A DNA stretch of 44,902 nucleotides from an uncultured Eubacterium sp. (GCA_910580075.1 CAJTVR010000032.1:1-44902); one strand, 5' to 3'; positions 8,550 through 17,660 are shown, counted from the first letter of the stretch. Translations and numbers: made by a program. Notes: generated by a model from the sequence alone, not told the origin.

Positions 8550-11500
8550 CTATTCCATATCTGAAATATCTGAACCGTCATCATCAAAATCATCTACAAA
8601 AATAGAATCATCTTCATCCTCTTCCAGCTCATCATCTTCTGCGTCAACGAGCTCTTCGCTCTCAGCGTCAAATTCTTTCCTGGAAAATCCCATTTTGCTG
8701 AAAGATTCGCTGCTCTCAAATGCAAAATCCTTATCTCCCGAAATAATCGAATTCAAATCTGTATTGCCATATTCACTCGTTTCCATTAACTGCACTTCGT
8801 TGCGGTACTCATCCAGCACCCTGACATCCAGCGCCAGTGACTGCAGCTCTTTTAACAATACTTTGAATGATTCCGGAATACCAGGCTCAGGAATATTCTC
8901 TCCTTTAATAATGGCTTCGTAAGTCTTCACACGGCCTACTACGTCATCCGACTTCACCGTCAGGATTTCCTGCAGTGTATAAGAAGCGCCATATGCTTCC
9001 AGTGCCCATACTTCCATTTCCCCGAAACGCTGTCCGCCGAACTGCGCTTTACCGCCCAATGGCTGCTGTGTTACGAGGGAATAAGGACCTGTAGAGCGTG
9101 CATGGATTTTATCATCCACCAGATGATGCAGTTTCAGATAATGCATGTGCCCAATGGTTACCGGCGAATCAAAGTATTCTCCTGTACGTCCGTCACGCAG
9201 CCTTACTTTTCCATCTCTGGAAATCGGCACATCTTTCCATAATTCCCTGTGGTCTCTGTGATCTGACAGGTACTGCATTACATCCGGCCGAAGCTCTTCC
9301 TGATACTTCGCCTCAAAATCTTCCCATTTCATATTTACATAATCATTTGCCAGTTCCAGGGTATCCTGAATATCTACTTCACGTGCCCCGTCAAACACTG
9401 GCGTTTCAATATTAAATCCAAGCGCTTTCGCAGCAAGGCTTAAATGAATCTCCAAAACCTGCCCGATATTCATTCGGGAAGGCACGCCCAGCGGATTTAA
9501 TACGATATCGAGCGGGCGTCCGTTCGGCAGAAACGGCATATCCTCAACCGGAAGCACGCGGGAAACCACACCCTTGTTTCCATGGCGGCCAGCCATTTTA
9601 TCTCCTACCGAAATCTTTCTCTTCTGTGCGATATAAATGCGTACAGCCTGATTGACGCCAGGAGAAAGCTCATCCCCGTTGTCTCTCGTAAATACTTTGG
9701 CATCTACCACAATACCGTATTCACCGTGCGGCACTTTCAAAGAAGTATCACGCACTTCTCTTGCTTTTTCACCAAAAATTGCCCGAAGCAGACGCTCTTC
9801 TGCAGTCAGCTCCGTCTCTCCTTTCGGAGTAACCTTGCCTACCAGAATATCTCCGGCACGTACTTCTGCGCCGATGCGGATAATCCCTCTTTCATCCAGG
9901 TCTTTTAACGCATCATCGCCCACGCCCGGAACATCTCTTGTAATCTCTTCCGGCCCGAGTTTTGTATCACGGGCTTCTGCTTCGTATTCTTCTATATGGA
10001 TAGACGTATACACATCATCCTGTACTAACCGCTCGCTTAATAAAACTGCATCCTCGTAATTGTAACCTTCCCAGGTCATAAACCCAATCAGCGGATTCTT
10101 TCCAAGAGCCAGCTCGCCCCGGGAAGTAGAAGGCCCGTCTGCAATGACTTCGTTTTCTTCTACATATTCTCCTTTGAAAACGACCGGCCTCTGGTTATAG
10201 CAGTTGCTCTGGTTGCTTCTTGTAAATTTTGACAGACGGTAAATGCTCAGTGTTCCGTCATTATTTCTGATTTTAATTTCATTTGATACCGAGCTTTCCA
10301 CGGTTCCTGCCTTTTTGGCAACAACGCAGACGCCGGAATCCACGGCTGCTTTCGGTTCCATACCGGTACCTACGACAGGCGCTTCCGTTGTAAGCAGCGG
10401 CACTGCCTGACGCTGCATGTTCGAGCCCATCAGCGCACGGTTCGCGTCGTCATTCTGCAAAAACGGAATTAAAGCCGTTGCAACAGAAAACACCATTTTC
10501 GGCGATACATCCATATAGTCAAACATCGTCTTATCATATTCCTGTGTTTCCTCCAGATAACGGCCTGATACGGAATTACGCACAAAGTGCCCGTTTTCGT
10601 CCAGCTTTTCATTAGCCTGGGCTACATGGTAATTGTCTTCTTCGTCTGCTGTCATATAGACTACTTCTTCTGTAACCCTCGGATTTTTTGGATCTGATTT
10701 ATCTATCTTACGGTACGGCGCTTCTACAAACCCGTACTCATTAATTCTTGCATAACATGCCAGTGAGTTAATCAGTCCGATGTTCGGGCCTTCAGGCGTC
10801 TCAATCGGACACATTCTGCCATAATGGGAATAATGTACGTCACGGACCTCAAATCCGGCACGGTCTCTGGAAAGTCCTCCAGGTCCCAGCGCGGAAAGAC
10901 GTCTCTTATGTGTCAGCTCGCCCAGCGGATTATTCTGGTCCATAAACTGGGACAGCTGGGAAGAACCGAAAAATTCTTTCACTGCTGCAGTAACCGGCTT
11001 GATATTGATCAGGCTCTGCGGAGAAATCCCCTCCAGATCCTGTGTCGTCATACGCTCACGTACTACCCTTTCTAATCTGGAAAGACCGATCCGGTACTGG
11101 TTCTGCAGTAATTCCCCGACCGCACGGATACGTCTGTTTCCTAAGTGGTCAATATCGTCGTCATTTCCAATTTCCCATTCCAGATGCATATTATAATTAA
11201 TCGATGCAAAAATATCTTCTTTTGTAATATGCTTTGGAATCAGCAGATTTACATTCTTGCGGATAATCATTTTTAATTCATCCGCATCTGCCCCTTCATT
11301 TTCTTCTAAAAGCTTTTTCAGTGCAGGATAATAAACAAGCTCGCGGATGCCGGCCTCTTCCGGATCGATATCCGGACACCATACGCTTAAATCTACCATC
11401 ATGGAAGACAGCACTTTTACATTCCGCTCTTCTGTCTGAATCCATACATACGGTACCGCCGCATTCTGAATCTTTTCTGCAGCTTCCCTGGAAAGTTCTG

Positions 11501-12443
11501 TACCGGCCTGCAGTTCAAGAACTTCTCCTGTTTCCGGATCCGGAAATGTAACCGCCTCTGCTAATACCTGGCCTTTGAGCCGGTTTTTAAAATGCAGCTT
11601 TTTGTTAAATTTGTACCGGCCTACTTTTGCAAGATCATATCTTCTAGGGTCAAAAAACATTGCCGTAATCAGGCTCTCCGCACTGTCTACCGTCAGCGGC
11701 TCGCCTGGACGGATTTTTTTGTAAAGCTCTAACAGACCCTGTTCATAATTCGTCGCTACGTCTTTTCCAAAACTTGTAACAATCTTCGGCTCTTCGCCAA
11801 ACAAATCTATAATTTCCTGGTTCGTTCCAACGCCGAGAGCGCGAACCAGTACAGTAATCGGAACTTTTCTTGTCCGGTCTACGCGGACATAAAATACGTC
11901 ATTGGAGTCCGTTTCATATTCCAGCCATGCGCCACGGTTTGGAATAACGGTACAGGAATACAGAGTCTTGCCGACTTTATCATGAGAGACCGCATAGTAA
12001 ATACCAGGGGAACGTACCAGCTGGCTGACTATTACACGCTCCGCGCCATTTATGACAAACGTACCCGTCTCTGTCATTAAAGGCAGATCTCCCATAAAAA
12101 TCTCATGGTCATTAATCTCGCCGTTTTCTTTATTATACAGTCTGACTTTTACTTTCAAAGGAGCCGCATAAGTCGCATCTCTTTCTTTACATTCCGGAAT
12201 CGTATACTTTACATCGTCCTCACATAATGTAAAGTCAACAAAATCCAGACTCAGATGCCCGCTGTAATCTGAAATCGGAGAGATGTCTGCAAATACTTCT
12301 TTCAAGCCTTCTTTCAGAAACCACTGATAGGAGTCTTTTTGGACTTCAATCAGATTCGGCATTTCCAGAACCTCTTTTTGTCTCGAGTAACTCATACGTA
12401 TGCTTCTGCCAGTATTTACCGGACGTATTCTGTTCTTCTCCAT
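8550..12443 (-). CDS. rpoB: RNA polymerase subunit beta
   Basis: Catalytic beta subunit of RNA polymerase, about 1297 residues. The ATG at 12443 (MEKNRIRPVNTG) follows GAGAGGTGA; a 15-residue upstream extension has no ribosome-binding site. The rifampicin-binding region SSQLSQFMDQNNPLGEL with THKRRLSALGPGGL keeps the usual susceptible residues. The MCPIETPEGPN motif and the C-terminal GQRFGEMEVWALEAYGA clamp segment are intact. The C-terminus is an acidic D/E-rich tail of about 60 residues. It has its own sigma-A promoter and is separated from rplL by a terminator. Confidence 0.98.
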   Translation of the reverse strand: MEKNRIRPVNTGRSIRMSYSRQKEVLEMPNLIEVQKDSYQWFLKEGLKEVFADISPISDYSGHLSLDFVDFTLCEDDVKYTIPECKERDATYAAPLKVKVRLYNKENGEINDHEIFMGDLPLMTETGTFVINGAERVIVSQLVRSPGIYYAVSHDKVGKTLYSCTVIPNRGAWLEYETDSNDVFYVRVDRTRKVPITVLVRALGVGTNQEIIDLFGEEPKIVTSFGKDVATNYEQGLLELYKKIRPGEPLTVDSAESLITAMFFDPRRYDLAKVGRYKFNKKLHFKNRLKGQVLAEAVTFPDPETGEVLELQAGTELSREAAEKIQNAAVPYVWIQTEERNVKVLSSMMVDLSVWCPDIDPEEAGIRELVYYPALKKLLEENEGADADELKMIIRKNVNLLIPKHITKEDIFASINYNMHLEWEIGNDDDIDHLGNRRIRAVGELLQNQYRIGLSRLERVVRERMTTQDLEGISPQSLINIKPVTAAVKEFFGSSQLSQFMDQNNPLGELTHKRRLSALGPGGLSRDRAGFEVRDVHYSHYGRMCPIETPEGPNIGLINSLACYARINEYGFVEAPYRKIDKSDPKNPRVTEEVVYMTADEEDNYHVAQANEKLDENGHFVRNSVSGRYLEETQEYDKTMFDYMDVSPKMVFSVATALIPFLQNDDANRALMGSNMQRQAVPLLTTEAPVVGTGMEPKAAVDSGVCVVAKKAGTVESSVSNEIKIRNNDGTLSIYRLSKFTRSNQSNCYNQRPVVFKGEYVEENEVIADGPSTSRGELALGKNPLIGFMTWEGYNYEDAVLLSERLVQDDVYTSIHIEEYEAEARDTKLGPEEITRDVPGVGDDALKDLDERGIIRIGAEVRAGDILVGKVTPKGETELTAEERLLRAIFGEKAREVRDTSLKVPHGEYGIVVDAKVFTRDNGDELSPGVNQAVRIYIAQKRKISVGDKMAGRHGNKGVVSRVLPVEDMPFLPNGRPLDIVLNPLGVPSRMNIGQVLEIHLSLAAKALGFNIETPVFDGAREVDIQDTLELANDYVNMKWEDFEAKYQEELRPDVMQYLSDHRDHRELWKDVPISRDGKVRLRDGRTGEYFDSPVTIGHMHYLKLHHLVDDKIHARSTGPYSLVTQQPLGGKAQFGGQRFGEMEVWALEAYGASYTLQEILTVKSDDVVGRVKTYEAIIKGENIPEPGIPESFKVLLKELQSLALDVRVLDEYRNEVQLMETSEYGNTDLNSIISGDKDFAFESSESFSKMGFSRKEFDAESEELVDAEDDELEEDEDDSIFVDDFDDDGSDISDME

Positions 12444-12577
12444 ATGACGTTTCACCTCTCGTTCTTTATTTTTACCAAAATAGCACATTTAGCTATCCAT
12501 TGCAGCTTTGTATACAAGATGTTGTATGGTTGGAAAAAAGCGCAAAAAAGCTAATTCGCACAATAGGTGCAATCTAT

Positions 12578-12607
12578 ATGATAGCACAAGTCTTTGTCTT
12601 ACGTCAA
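12578..12607 (-). promoter_or_regulatory. Sigma-A promoter for rpoBC
   Basis: On the minus strand TTGACG (12607-12602) is followed after 18 bases by TATCAT (12583-12578). The site is about 135 bases upstream of rpoB and just downstream of the rplL terminator. It would drive rpoBC separately from rplJL. Confidence 0.75.
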
Positions 12608-12696
12608 GAAGTTTTTCCAGAATTTTTCTAAACGGTTACGGGTATAAAAATATCTTTTCCGGCATGCCGCCATTTCATCCCTGCTGCAGCACATAC

Positions 12697-12726
12697 AAAA
12701 AGAGCAGTCCTTTCCAGAACTGCTCT
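12697..12726 (-). terminator. Intrinsic terminator after rplL
   Basis: The minus strand reads AGAGCAGT, a short loop, ACTGCTCT and then a T-run. It lies 20 bases past the rplL stop. It probably limits readthrough into rpoB so that L7/L12 is made in excess over polymerase. Confidence 0.85.
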
Positions 12727-12745
12727 CTCAAATCTGCATATCAGA

Positions 12746-13111
12746 TTATTTTAATGTAACCTTAGCGCCTTCAGCTTCCAGTTTTGCTTTTAATTCTTCT
12801 GCAGAAGCCTTGTCAGCCTGCTCTTTTACAACCTTCGGTGCATTGTCTACTACTTCTTTTGCTTCTTTTAAGCCTAAGCCAGTAGCTTCGCGGACAACTT
12901 TAATAACCTTAACTTTGTTCGGGCCTACTTCTGTCAGCTCTACATCAAATTCTGTCTTTTCTTCTGCTGCTTCTGCTGCGCCGCCTGCTGCTGCAACTAC
13001 AACGCCTGCTGCTGCAGATACGCCAAATTCTTCTTCGCATGCTTTTACTAAATCATTCAGCTCTAATACAGTTAAGCCTTTGATTGCTTCAATAATCTCA
13101 GCTGTTGTCAT
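12746..13111 (-). CDS. rplL: 50S ribosomal protein L7/L12
   Basis: L7/L12 forms the mobile stalk that recruits translational GTPases to the 50S subunit. The 121-residue protein has the N-terminal dimerisation helix (TTAEIIEAIKGLTVLELN), an alanine-rich flexible hinge around residues 36-52, and the C-terminal domain with the KVIKVVREATGLGLKEAK factor-binding face. The ATG follows AGGAGGAAAGAAAA. It sits 40 bases after rplJ, as expected for the L10(L12) complex operon, and is followed by a terminator. Confidence 0.98.
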   Translation of the reverse strand: MTTAEIIEAIKGLTVLELNDLVKACEEEFGVSAAAGVVVAAAGGAAEAAEEKTEFDVELTEVGPNKVKVIKVVREATGLGLKEAKEVVDNAPKVVKEQADKASAEELKAKLEAEGAKVTLK

Positions 13112-13151
13112 TTTTCTTTCCTCCTAATTTATACAATAATCTAAATAGCTC

Positions 13152-13673
13152 TTAAGCCTCTGCTGCAGCTTCTTCAGCTGGCGCAGCTTCTCCGTCTTTC
13201 TCTGCAATCTGCTTGATCACACGAGCAAAATTGGTAATTGGCGACTGCCAGCTTCCAAGCAGTCTTGAAAGAAGTTCTTCCCTGGACGGAATGCTGGAAA
13301 TTTCTTTCATTCCTTCTGTGTCATAGAAATTGCCTTCTACAACGCCTGCCTTAATCTCTAACGCCGGAGCAGTCTTGGCAAATTTTGCAAGAAGTCTTGC
13401 CGGAGCAGTTGCATCGTCTTTGGAAATAGCAATTGCATTTGGGCCTTCAAGGGAATCTGTCAGTCCTTCAAACTCAGTACCCTTAAATGCAAAATTCATC
13501 AAAGTATTTTTGTATACTTTATAAATGATACCGGCTTCTCTTAATTCTTTACGGAGCTGTGTATCCTGTGCAACGGTAAGTCCACGATAATCTACGAGTA
13601 CAACAGACTGTGCGTCTTTGACATTCTCAGCGATTTCCTGTACGATTGGCTGCTTGATTTCTACTTTTGCCAC
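13152..13673 (-). CDS. rplJ: 50S ribosomal protein L10
   Basis: L10 anchors the L7/L12 dimers to 23S rRNA and represses its own operon through the leader RNA. I set the start at the GTG at 13673, eight bases after AGGAGGTG, giving 173 residues beginning AKVEIKQPIVQEIAENV. An upstream in-frame ATG would run back into the leader terminator and is not credible. The protein contains VLVDYRGLTV and ends in an alanine/glutamate-rich helix typical of L10. Expression is likely controlled by the leader and attenuator directly upstream. Confidence 0.97.
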   Translation of the reverse strand: MAKVEIKQPIVQEIAENVKDAQSVVLVDYRGLTVAQDTQLRKELREAGIIYKVYKNTLMNFAFKGTEFEGLTDSLEGPNAIAISKDDATAPARLLAKFAKTAPALEIKAGVVEGNFYDTEGMKEISSIPSREELLSRLLGSWQSPITNFARVIKQIAEKDGEAAPAEEAAAEA

Positions 13674-13715
13674 GAATGAGCACCTCCTTAATTTATTTTT
13701 TGTATTGCTCAGAAG

Positions 13716-13745
13716 AAAAACCTCCCTGCAAAAGACACAGGGAGG
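13716..13745 (-). terminator. Attenuator hairpin in the rplJ leader
   Basis: The minus strand reads CCTCCCTG, an 8-9 base loop, CAGGGAGG and TTTTTC, ending about 40 bases before the rplJ start. A strong terminator inside a 5' leader implies conditional readthrough controlled by the L10-binding structure just upstream. Confidence 0.85.
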
Positions 13746-13777
13746 CATGTAATCTCATTAACAGATATCTCTATCTG

Positions 13778-13836
13778 AAAAAAACTCCTCGGCAGGCCTT
13801 TTCGTTGTTACGCCTTGCGGCACCTGCTGTCTTCGG
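13778..13836 (-). ncRNA. Ribosomal protein L10 leader
   Basis: Between the rplJ promoter and the attenuator the transcript contains GAAGACAGCAGGTGC and, further on, CCTGCCGAGG. These segments are hallmarks of the bacterial L10 leader that binds the L10(L12)4 complex. Position and order (promoter, leader, terminator, rplJ-rplL) fit autoregulation. The identification rests on remembered motif features and was not tested with a covariance model. Confidence 0.82.
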
Positions 13837-13850
13837 CAATATACGTTGCA

Positions 13851-13879
13851 ATTATAATATCGCATCATCTATTTGTCAA
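13851..13879 (-). promoter_or_regulatory. Sigma-A promoter for rplJ-rplL
   Basis: On the minus strand TTGACA (13879-13874) is followed after 17 bases by TATAAT (13856-13851), a perfect consensus match. It begins four bases after the rplA stop codon and just upstream of the L10 leader. Confidence 0.92.
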
Positions 13880-13882
13880 CAG

Positions 13883-14578
13883 TTATTTTACAAAAGCTGC
13901 AGGATTAATTTTGACGCCAGGTCCCATTGTAGAAGCTACTGTACAGCTTCTGATGAACTGGCCTTTTACTGCACTCGGTCTTGCTTTGATAACTGCATCC
14001 ATAAGGCTTTGGAAGTTGTCCGCTAACTGTTCTTCTGTAAAGGATGCTTTTCCAATCGGCACATGAATAATATTTGCCTTGTCTAATCTGTATTCAATCT
14101 TACCAGCTTTAATATCGTTGATGGCTTTTGTAACATCCATCGTTACAGTACCGGCTTTCGGGTTCGGCATCAGGCCTTTTGGTCCGAGCACACGTCCCAG
14201 ACGGCCTACAACGCCCATCATATCAGGTGTGGCAACAACCACATCAAAATCCAGCCAGCCGTCATTTTGAATCTTCGGAATCAGTTCGTCCCCGCCTACA
14301 TAGTCAGCGCCTGCAGCCTGGGCCTCGTCTAATTTAACGCCCTTTGCAAATACAAGTACTTTTACTGATTTACCAGTTCCATGAGGAAGCACAACTGCGC
14401 CGCGGACCTGCTGTTCTGCATGGCGTCCGTCACAGCCTGTCTTGATATGAACTTCAACTGTTTCATCAAATTTTGCAGCTGCTGTCTTTTTTGCTAGTGC
14501 AAGTGCTTCTGCAGGTTCATACAGTTTTGTCTTATCAACCTGCTTGATCAGCTCCTGATACTTCTTACTTCTTTTCAT
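13883..14578 (-). CDS. rplA: 50S ribosomal protein L1
   Basis: L1 forms the L1 stalk near the E site and helps release deacylated tRNA; in many bacteria it also represses the rplK-rplA mRNA. The 231-residue protein starts MKRSKKYQELIKQVDK after AGGAGGTAATGAA. It contains the conserved PNPKAGTVT segment and VGRLGRVLGPKGLMP, which contacts RNA. It lies 118 bases after rplK; the spacer contains a candidate L1-binding hairpin. Length and motifs are normal. Confidence 0.98.
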   Translation of the reverse strand: MKRSKKYQELIKQVDKTKLYEPAEALALAKKTAAAKFDETVEVHIKTGCDGRHAEQQVRGAVVLPHGTGKSVKVLVFAKGVKLDEAQAAGADYVGGDELIPKIQNDGWLDFDVVVATPDMMGVVGRLGRVLGPKGLMPNPKAGTVTMDVTKAINDIKAGKIEYRLDKANIIHVPIGKASFTEEQLADNFQSLMDAVIKARPSAVKGQFIRSCTVASTMGPGVKINPAAFVK

Positions 14579-14592
14579 TTCATTACCTCCTA

Positions 14593-14621
14593 GTGGTTAT
14601 AGCGGGAGTCATCCCTCCCAC
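14593..14621 (-). promoter_or_regulatory. Candidate L1 autoregulatory hairpin before rplA
   Basis: On the minus strand GTGG and CCAC can pair around an inner GGGAG / CTCCC stem with a GATGA asymmetric segment, immediately upstream of the rplA ribosome-binding site. L1 target sites resemble this two-helix, asymmetric-loop layout. The assignment is by resemblance and position only. Confidence 0.5.
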
Positions 14622-14696
14622 GATAAAGTATTAAATTTGTCTTAAATTATTTGCCTAAGTTTTAACTGTAATCTGTTGCTGGAATAATCTTTTTTA

Positions 14697-15122
14697 TTAT
14701 TTTTCTACTTCAATGCCCATGCTTCTTGCAGTACCGGCAATCATGCTCATAGCTGCTTCTAAGGATGCGGCATTTAAATCCGGCATTTTCAGTTCAGCGA
14801 TTTCCTGAACCTTTGCTTTAGAAATCGTAGCTACTTTATCTTTATTCGGAACGGCGGAACCGCTCTTAATATTGCAGGCTTTCTTAATCAGCACTGCTGC
14901 AGGCGGAGTCTTTGTAATAAAACTAAAGCTGCGGTCTGCATATACCGTAATTACGACAGGAATAATCGTATCGCCCTGGTCTGCCGTCCTTGCATTAAAC
15001 TGTTTTGTAAATTCCACGATATTTACACCGTGCTGGCCAAGTGCAGGGCCGACAGGCGGTGCCGGAGTTGCCTTTCCGGCCGGAATCTGCAATTTGATAT
15101 ATCCTTCTACTTTCTTTGCCAT
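14697..15122 (-). CDS. rplK: 50S ribosomal protein L11
   Basis: L11 binds the GTPase-associated region of 23S rRNA and is needed for the stringent response. The 141-residue protein has the proline-rich N-terminal switch (PAGKATPAPPVGPALGQHG) and the C-terminal rRNA-binding domain ending ARSMGIEVEK. The ATG follows AGGAGGCGACCAAA. It lies 32 bases after nusG, as is common. The prolines of the thiostrepton-binding N-terminal domain are present. Confidence 0.98.
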   Translation of the reverse strand: MAKKVEGYIKLQIPAGKATPAPPVGPALGQHGVNIVEFTKQFNARTADQGDTIIPVVITVYADRSFSFITKTPPAAVLIKKACNIKSGSAVPNKDKVATISKAKVQEIAELKMPDLNAASLEAAMSMIAGTARSMGIEVEK

Positions 15123-15154
15123 TTTGGTCGCCTCCTAAACATATGATAGCTTGT

Positions 15155-15670
15155 CTATAACTTCTTTACTTCTGCGAAACTTATTTCTACCGGTGTTTCG
15201 CGACCGAATAAATCGACATTGATCGTTACAATCTGTTTACTGTGGTTCATAGTCTGAATCACGCCAATGGTATCTTTCCATACACCGCCTGTAACAGTCA
15301 CAGTATCTCCTTCATCAAAATCCACCACCAGCTCCTCAGACCGGATCCCTAATGGCTTCATCTCTGCTTCTGTAAGCGGTACTGGCTTTGAGCCCGGACC
15401 AACAAATCCTGTCACTCCCCTGGTATTTCTGACAACATACCAAGTGTCATCATTCATAACCATATTAATGAGCACATATCCCGGGAACATTTTTTTCTGA
15501 ACCTGCTTTTTTGCACCATTCTTCAATTCCAAAACATCCTGCAAAGGAACCCTGACTTCCAGAATCTGGTCCTCCAGGTGTCTGTTTTCAATTGTTTTGT
15601 CAATGTTCGCTTTGACCTTATTTTCATAACCGGAATAGGTATGGACTACATACCAGTTTGTTTCTGCCAT
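15155..15670 (-). CDS. nusG: Transcription elongation/antitermination factor NusG
   Basis: NusG binds RNA polymerase and modulates pausing and transcription-translation coupling. The ATG at 15670 follows AAGGAGGAGCGATCA and gives 171 residues beginning MAETNWYVVHTYSGYE. A longer in-frame start overlapping secE is unlikely. The NGN domain includes MFPGYVLINM and the C-terminal KOW domain starts near FDEGDTVTVTGG. It lies directly after secE in the classical order. Confidence 0.97.
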   Translation of the reverse strand: MAETNWYVVHTYSGYENKVKANIDKTIENRHLEDQILEVRVPLQDVLELKNGAKKQVQKKMFPGYVLINMVMNDDTWYVVRNTRGVTGFVGPGSKPVPLTEAEMKPLGIRSEELVVDFDEGDTVTVTGGVWKDTIGVIQTMNHSKQIVTINVDLFGRETPVEISFAEVKKL

Positions 15671-15683
15671 TGATCGCTCCTCC

Positions 15684-15890
15684 TTATAAACCGACCAGGA
15701 AATCAACACCATACTGGATCACAAAATCCAGCAGAGCAATAATTACTCCTAAAATGACTGATGCTATGACAACGGCTGTTGTCTCTTTGGCAAGCTGTTC
15801 TTTTGTCGGCCAGATAATTTTTGCGAACTCGGCCTTAAGGCCGGTCACCCAGCCTGACTTTTGGGTTTCTATTTCTTTTTCTTTTCCCAT
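15684..15890 (-). CDS. secE: Preprotein translocase subunit SecE
   Basis: SecE clamps the SecY channel in the cytoplasmic membrane. The 68-residue, single-span form is typical of Gram-positive bacteria. It has a polar amphipathic N-terminal half with EFAKIIWPTKEQL, then one membrane helix at about residues 38-62. The ATG follows AAAGGAAGTG at slightly long spacing. It lies between rpmG and nusG, which is the standard arrangement. Confidence 0.96.
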   Translation of the reverse strand: MGKEKEIETQKSGWVTGLKAEFAKIIWPTKEQLAKETTAVVIASVILGVIIALLDFVIQYGVDFLVGL

Positions 15891-15920
15891 TTACTTGTCA
15901 CTTCCTTTGCTCAATCCGAA

Positions 15921-16070
15921 TTATTTGGTTTCCTTGTGTAAAGTATGCTTTCTGCAGAATCTGCAGTACTTTTTGGTTTCCATTCTATCCGGATGAGTCT
16001 TCTTGTCCTTCGTCATGTTGTAATTACGCTGCTTGCATTCTGTACATGCCAATGTAATTCTAGTGCGCAC
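15921..16070 (-). CDS. rpmG: 50S ribosomal protein L33
   Basis: A 49-residue protein starting at a GTG (16070) placed after GGAGGTGG. It reads MRTRITLACTECKQRNYNMT, then ends YCRFCRKHTLHKETK. Two CxxC pairs show the zinc-binding form of L33. It is the first gene of this ribosomal block on the minus strand, 30 bases before secE, as in many Firmicutes. The upstream ATG at 16085 overlaps the ribosome-binding site and was not chosen. Confidence 0.95.
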   Translation of the reverse strand: MRTRITLACTECKQRNYNMTKDKKTHPDRMETKKYCRFCRKHTLHKETK

Positions 16071-16146
16071 AACTTCCACCTCCATTAAATGTTTTTCATT
16101 CTTTAATTTTAGGCATAAAAAAAAGACCTACTTCCATCGCGTACTT

Positions 16147-16175
16147 AGAATAGCACGAATCAGGGCATCCGTCAA
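16147..16175 (-). promoter_or_regulatory. Sigma-A promoter for rpmG-secE-nusG
   Basis: On the minus strand TTGACG (16175-16170), a 17-base spacer and TATTCT (16152-16147) lie about 75 bases upstream of rpmG, just past the FliD-gene terminator. Confidence 0.75.
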
Positions 16176-16198
16176 TCTTTTTCTTTAAATTTTACATC

Positions 16199-16243
16199 AA
16201 AAAACTGCAGCGTCTGATTAAAATGTAATCTCAGACACCACAG
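16199..16243 (-). terminator. Terminator of the FliD-like gene
   Basis: A stem of about 13 pairs including G-U pairs (arms CTGTGGTGTCTGA and TCAGACGCTGCAG) is followed by six T on the minus strand. It begins about 30 bases past the stop of the FliD-like gene and separates it from the ribosomal operon. Confidence 0.75.
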
Positions 16244-16271
16244 TCTGTATAAAAGAATATTCTTTTTTTCA

Positions 16272-17579
16272 TTAACATATCCGATCCACCATCATCCCGG
16301 CATATACTGAGGAAATATAAGGACACAAAAAATTCTTTGAAGAATTAGGATTTTTATATGTCACAAGTACCTTTTTTACATAATTCATAGGGTCCAGGGA
16401 AGCTTCGTCAGCTTTCCGCCCGACTGCATCTTTAAAACGGTTTAAAACATCAATATTACGGCCGGCATCTTCCGATACCACAGACTGGGTAAGTTTTGTC
16501 CGGTCAACGGTAATCATGCCTTTTTTCGAAACTGACAGTCCGATCGGATTCAAAGCATCAGAATAAGTCTTTGCAATACCGCCCATATCTTTCAAAAGCT
16601 TTTCATTTGACAGCTGTGTCTCGGAATGATTTTCAGCAACCTCAAGGATGGAGTTAAAAGAGTTAACCAGTGACTGAATATCATCCGTAACCGCTTCAGA
16701 GCCAGGTTTGAAACCAATTTTAACAGGTTCGTGCTTTGGCGTTACATCATGCAGCTCTATCGAAAAAATATTATTAATTGTAAATGTGTTGGAATACGAA
16801 CTGCGTTTTGTCCCGTTAAGGAGAAACGAAGAATTTTCTGCTGCTGCCGCAACTGCATCAATTCCAAGCGTCTGCATCGCCTGTCTGGACTCCTGGTCTG
16901 CATTTGCGACGATTCGAAACAGAGATGTTTCCTTAGGACCCAGTCCGGTCTGGTTTGATTCCAGGCGGAGCGCAGACATATCCTGTGAACCGTGCAGTAT
17001 ATCTGCCTTTAAACCAATATGTGCATTATTTACCAGTCTGGCCAGTTTGTTCAAAACGTCTTCGTTCGTATCTCCGACATTAATATTGTACTGAAATTCA
17101 TATGAATTTGAGTTCATATTCAAATCAAAAGAATAGCTGCCTGGCAGAAAATCATATGCATCACGTTTCAGAAAATTCCCAACATTAGCCTGCGGAGATG
17201 CCAGCTGCAGTACTTCAATTTCAAAACCCTCGCTGGCAGTCAGGGAGGAACTGTCACCTGTATATTCTGCCGTCACCGCATCAGGGTTGCTGGAAATAGC
17301 GATTTTTTTATGAAAACCCGCACCGATTCCTTCGTCCGTTTCTGAAAAAGAAGCAACAATGTTTTTTATACTTCTGGCATTTTCCTTGATATCAATTGCA
17401 AATTTCTGAACATCCCCGGAAATTTTTATCTTATAGAGAGGAGATTCTTTATTCAGAAGTTTGATTTTGTTGACAGTTTTACGCAGGTCTTCTTTCCTAT
17501 GAGAATCATAACGCGACACCTGTCTGGAGCCATAGGTCGTTAAATAATAGTCATAAGCAGATCCAATTAAAGATGCCAT
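16272..17579 (-). CDS. FliD-like flagellar cap / hook-associated protein 2
   Basis: The 435-residue product resembles FliD, the filament cap that folds exported flagellin. Supporting segments are an FEIEVLQLASPQ repeat-like motif near residue 125, a GDTNEDVLNKLARLVNNA stretch like the FliD D2 repeats, and a C-terminal region with LLKDMGGIAKTYSDALNPIG. It lacks the usual N-terminal SGLDT-type opening, so it is a divergent family member. The ATG at 17579 follows AGGAGGGG; a 21-residue extension has no support. A sigma-28-type promoter lies 80-110 bases upstream, which fits a late flagellar gene. Exact role is inferred. Confidence 0.65.
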   Translation of the reverse strand: MASLIGSAYDYYLTTYGSRQVSRYDSHRKEDLRKTVNKIKLLNKESPLYKIKISGDVQKFAIDIKENARSIKNIVASFSETDEGIGAGFHKKIAISSNPDAVTAEYTGDSSSLTASEGFEIEVLQLASPQANVGNFLKRDAYDFLPGSYSFDLNMNSNSYEFQYNINVGDTNEDVLNKLARLVNNAHIGLKADILHGSQDMSALRLESNQTGLGPKETSLFRIVANADQESRQAMQTLGIDAVAAAAENSSFLLNGTKRSSYSNTFTINNIFSIELHDVTPKHEPVKIGFKPGSEAVTDDIQSLVNSFNSILEVAENHSETQLSNEKLLKDMGGIAKTYSDALNPIGLSVSKKGMITVDRTKLTQSVVSEDAGRNIDVLNRFKDAVGRKADEASLDPMNYVKKVLVTYKNPNSSKNFLCPYISSVYAGMMVDRIC

Positions 17580-17660
17580 AAAAAAGCCCCTCCTTTCTTC
17601 CATGAAATTACAGCAAAACTGTATGGGCACGATTAAATCCATTTAACATATTTTAAATAT

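Noticed and set aside
8506..8922. 138-codon + strand frame rich in serine opposite the end of rpoB
   Set aside because: It is the antisense of the acidic D/E tail of RpoB; serine runs arise from complementing GAA/GAT codons.
12960..13020. GCT/GCA-rich stretch resembling a triplet repeat
   Set aside because: It encodes the alanine-rich hinge of L7/L12 and is normal for that protein.
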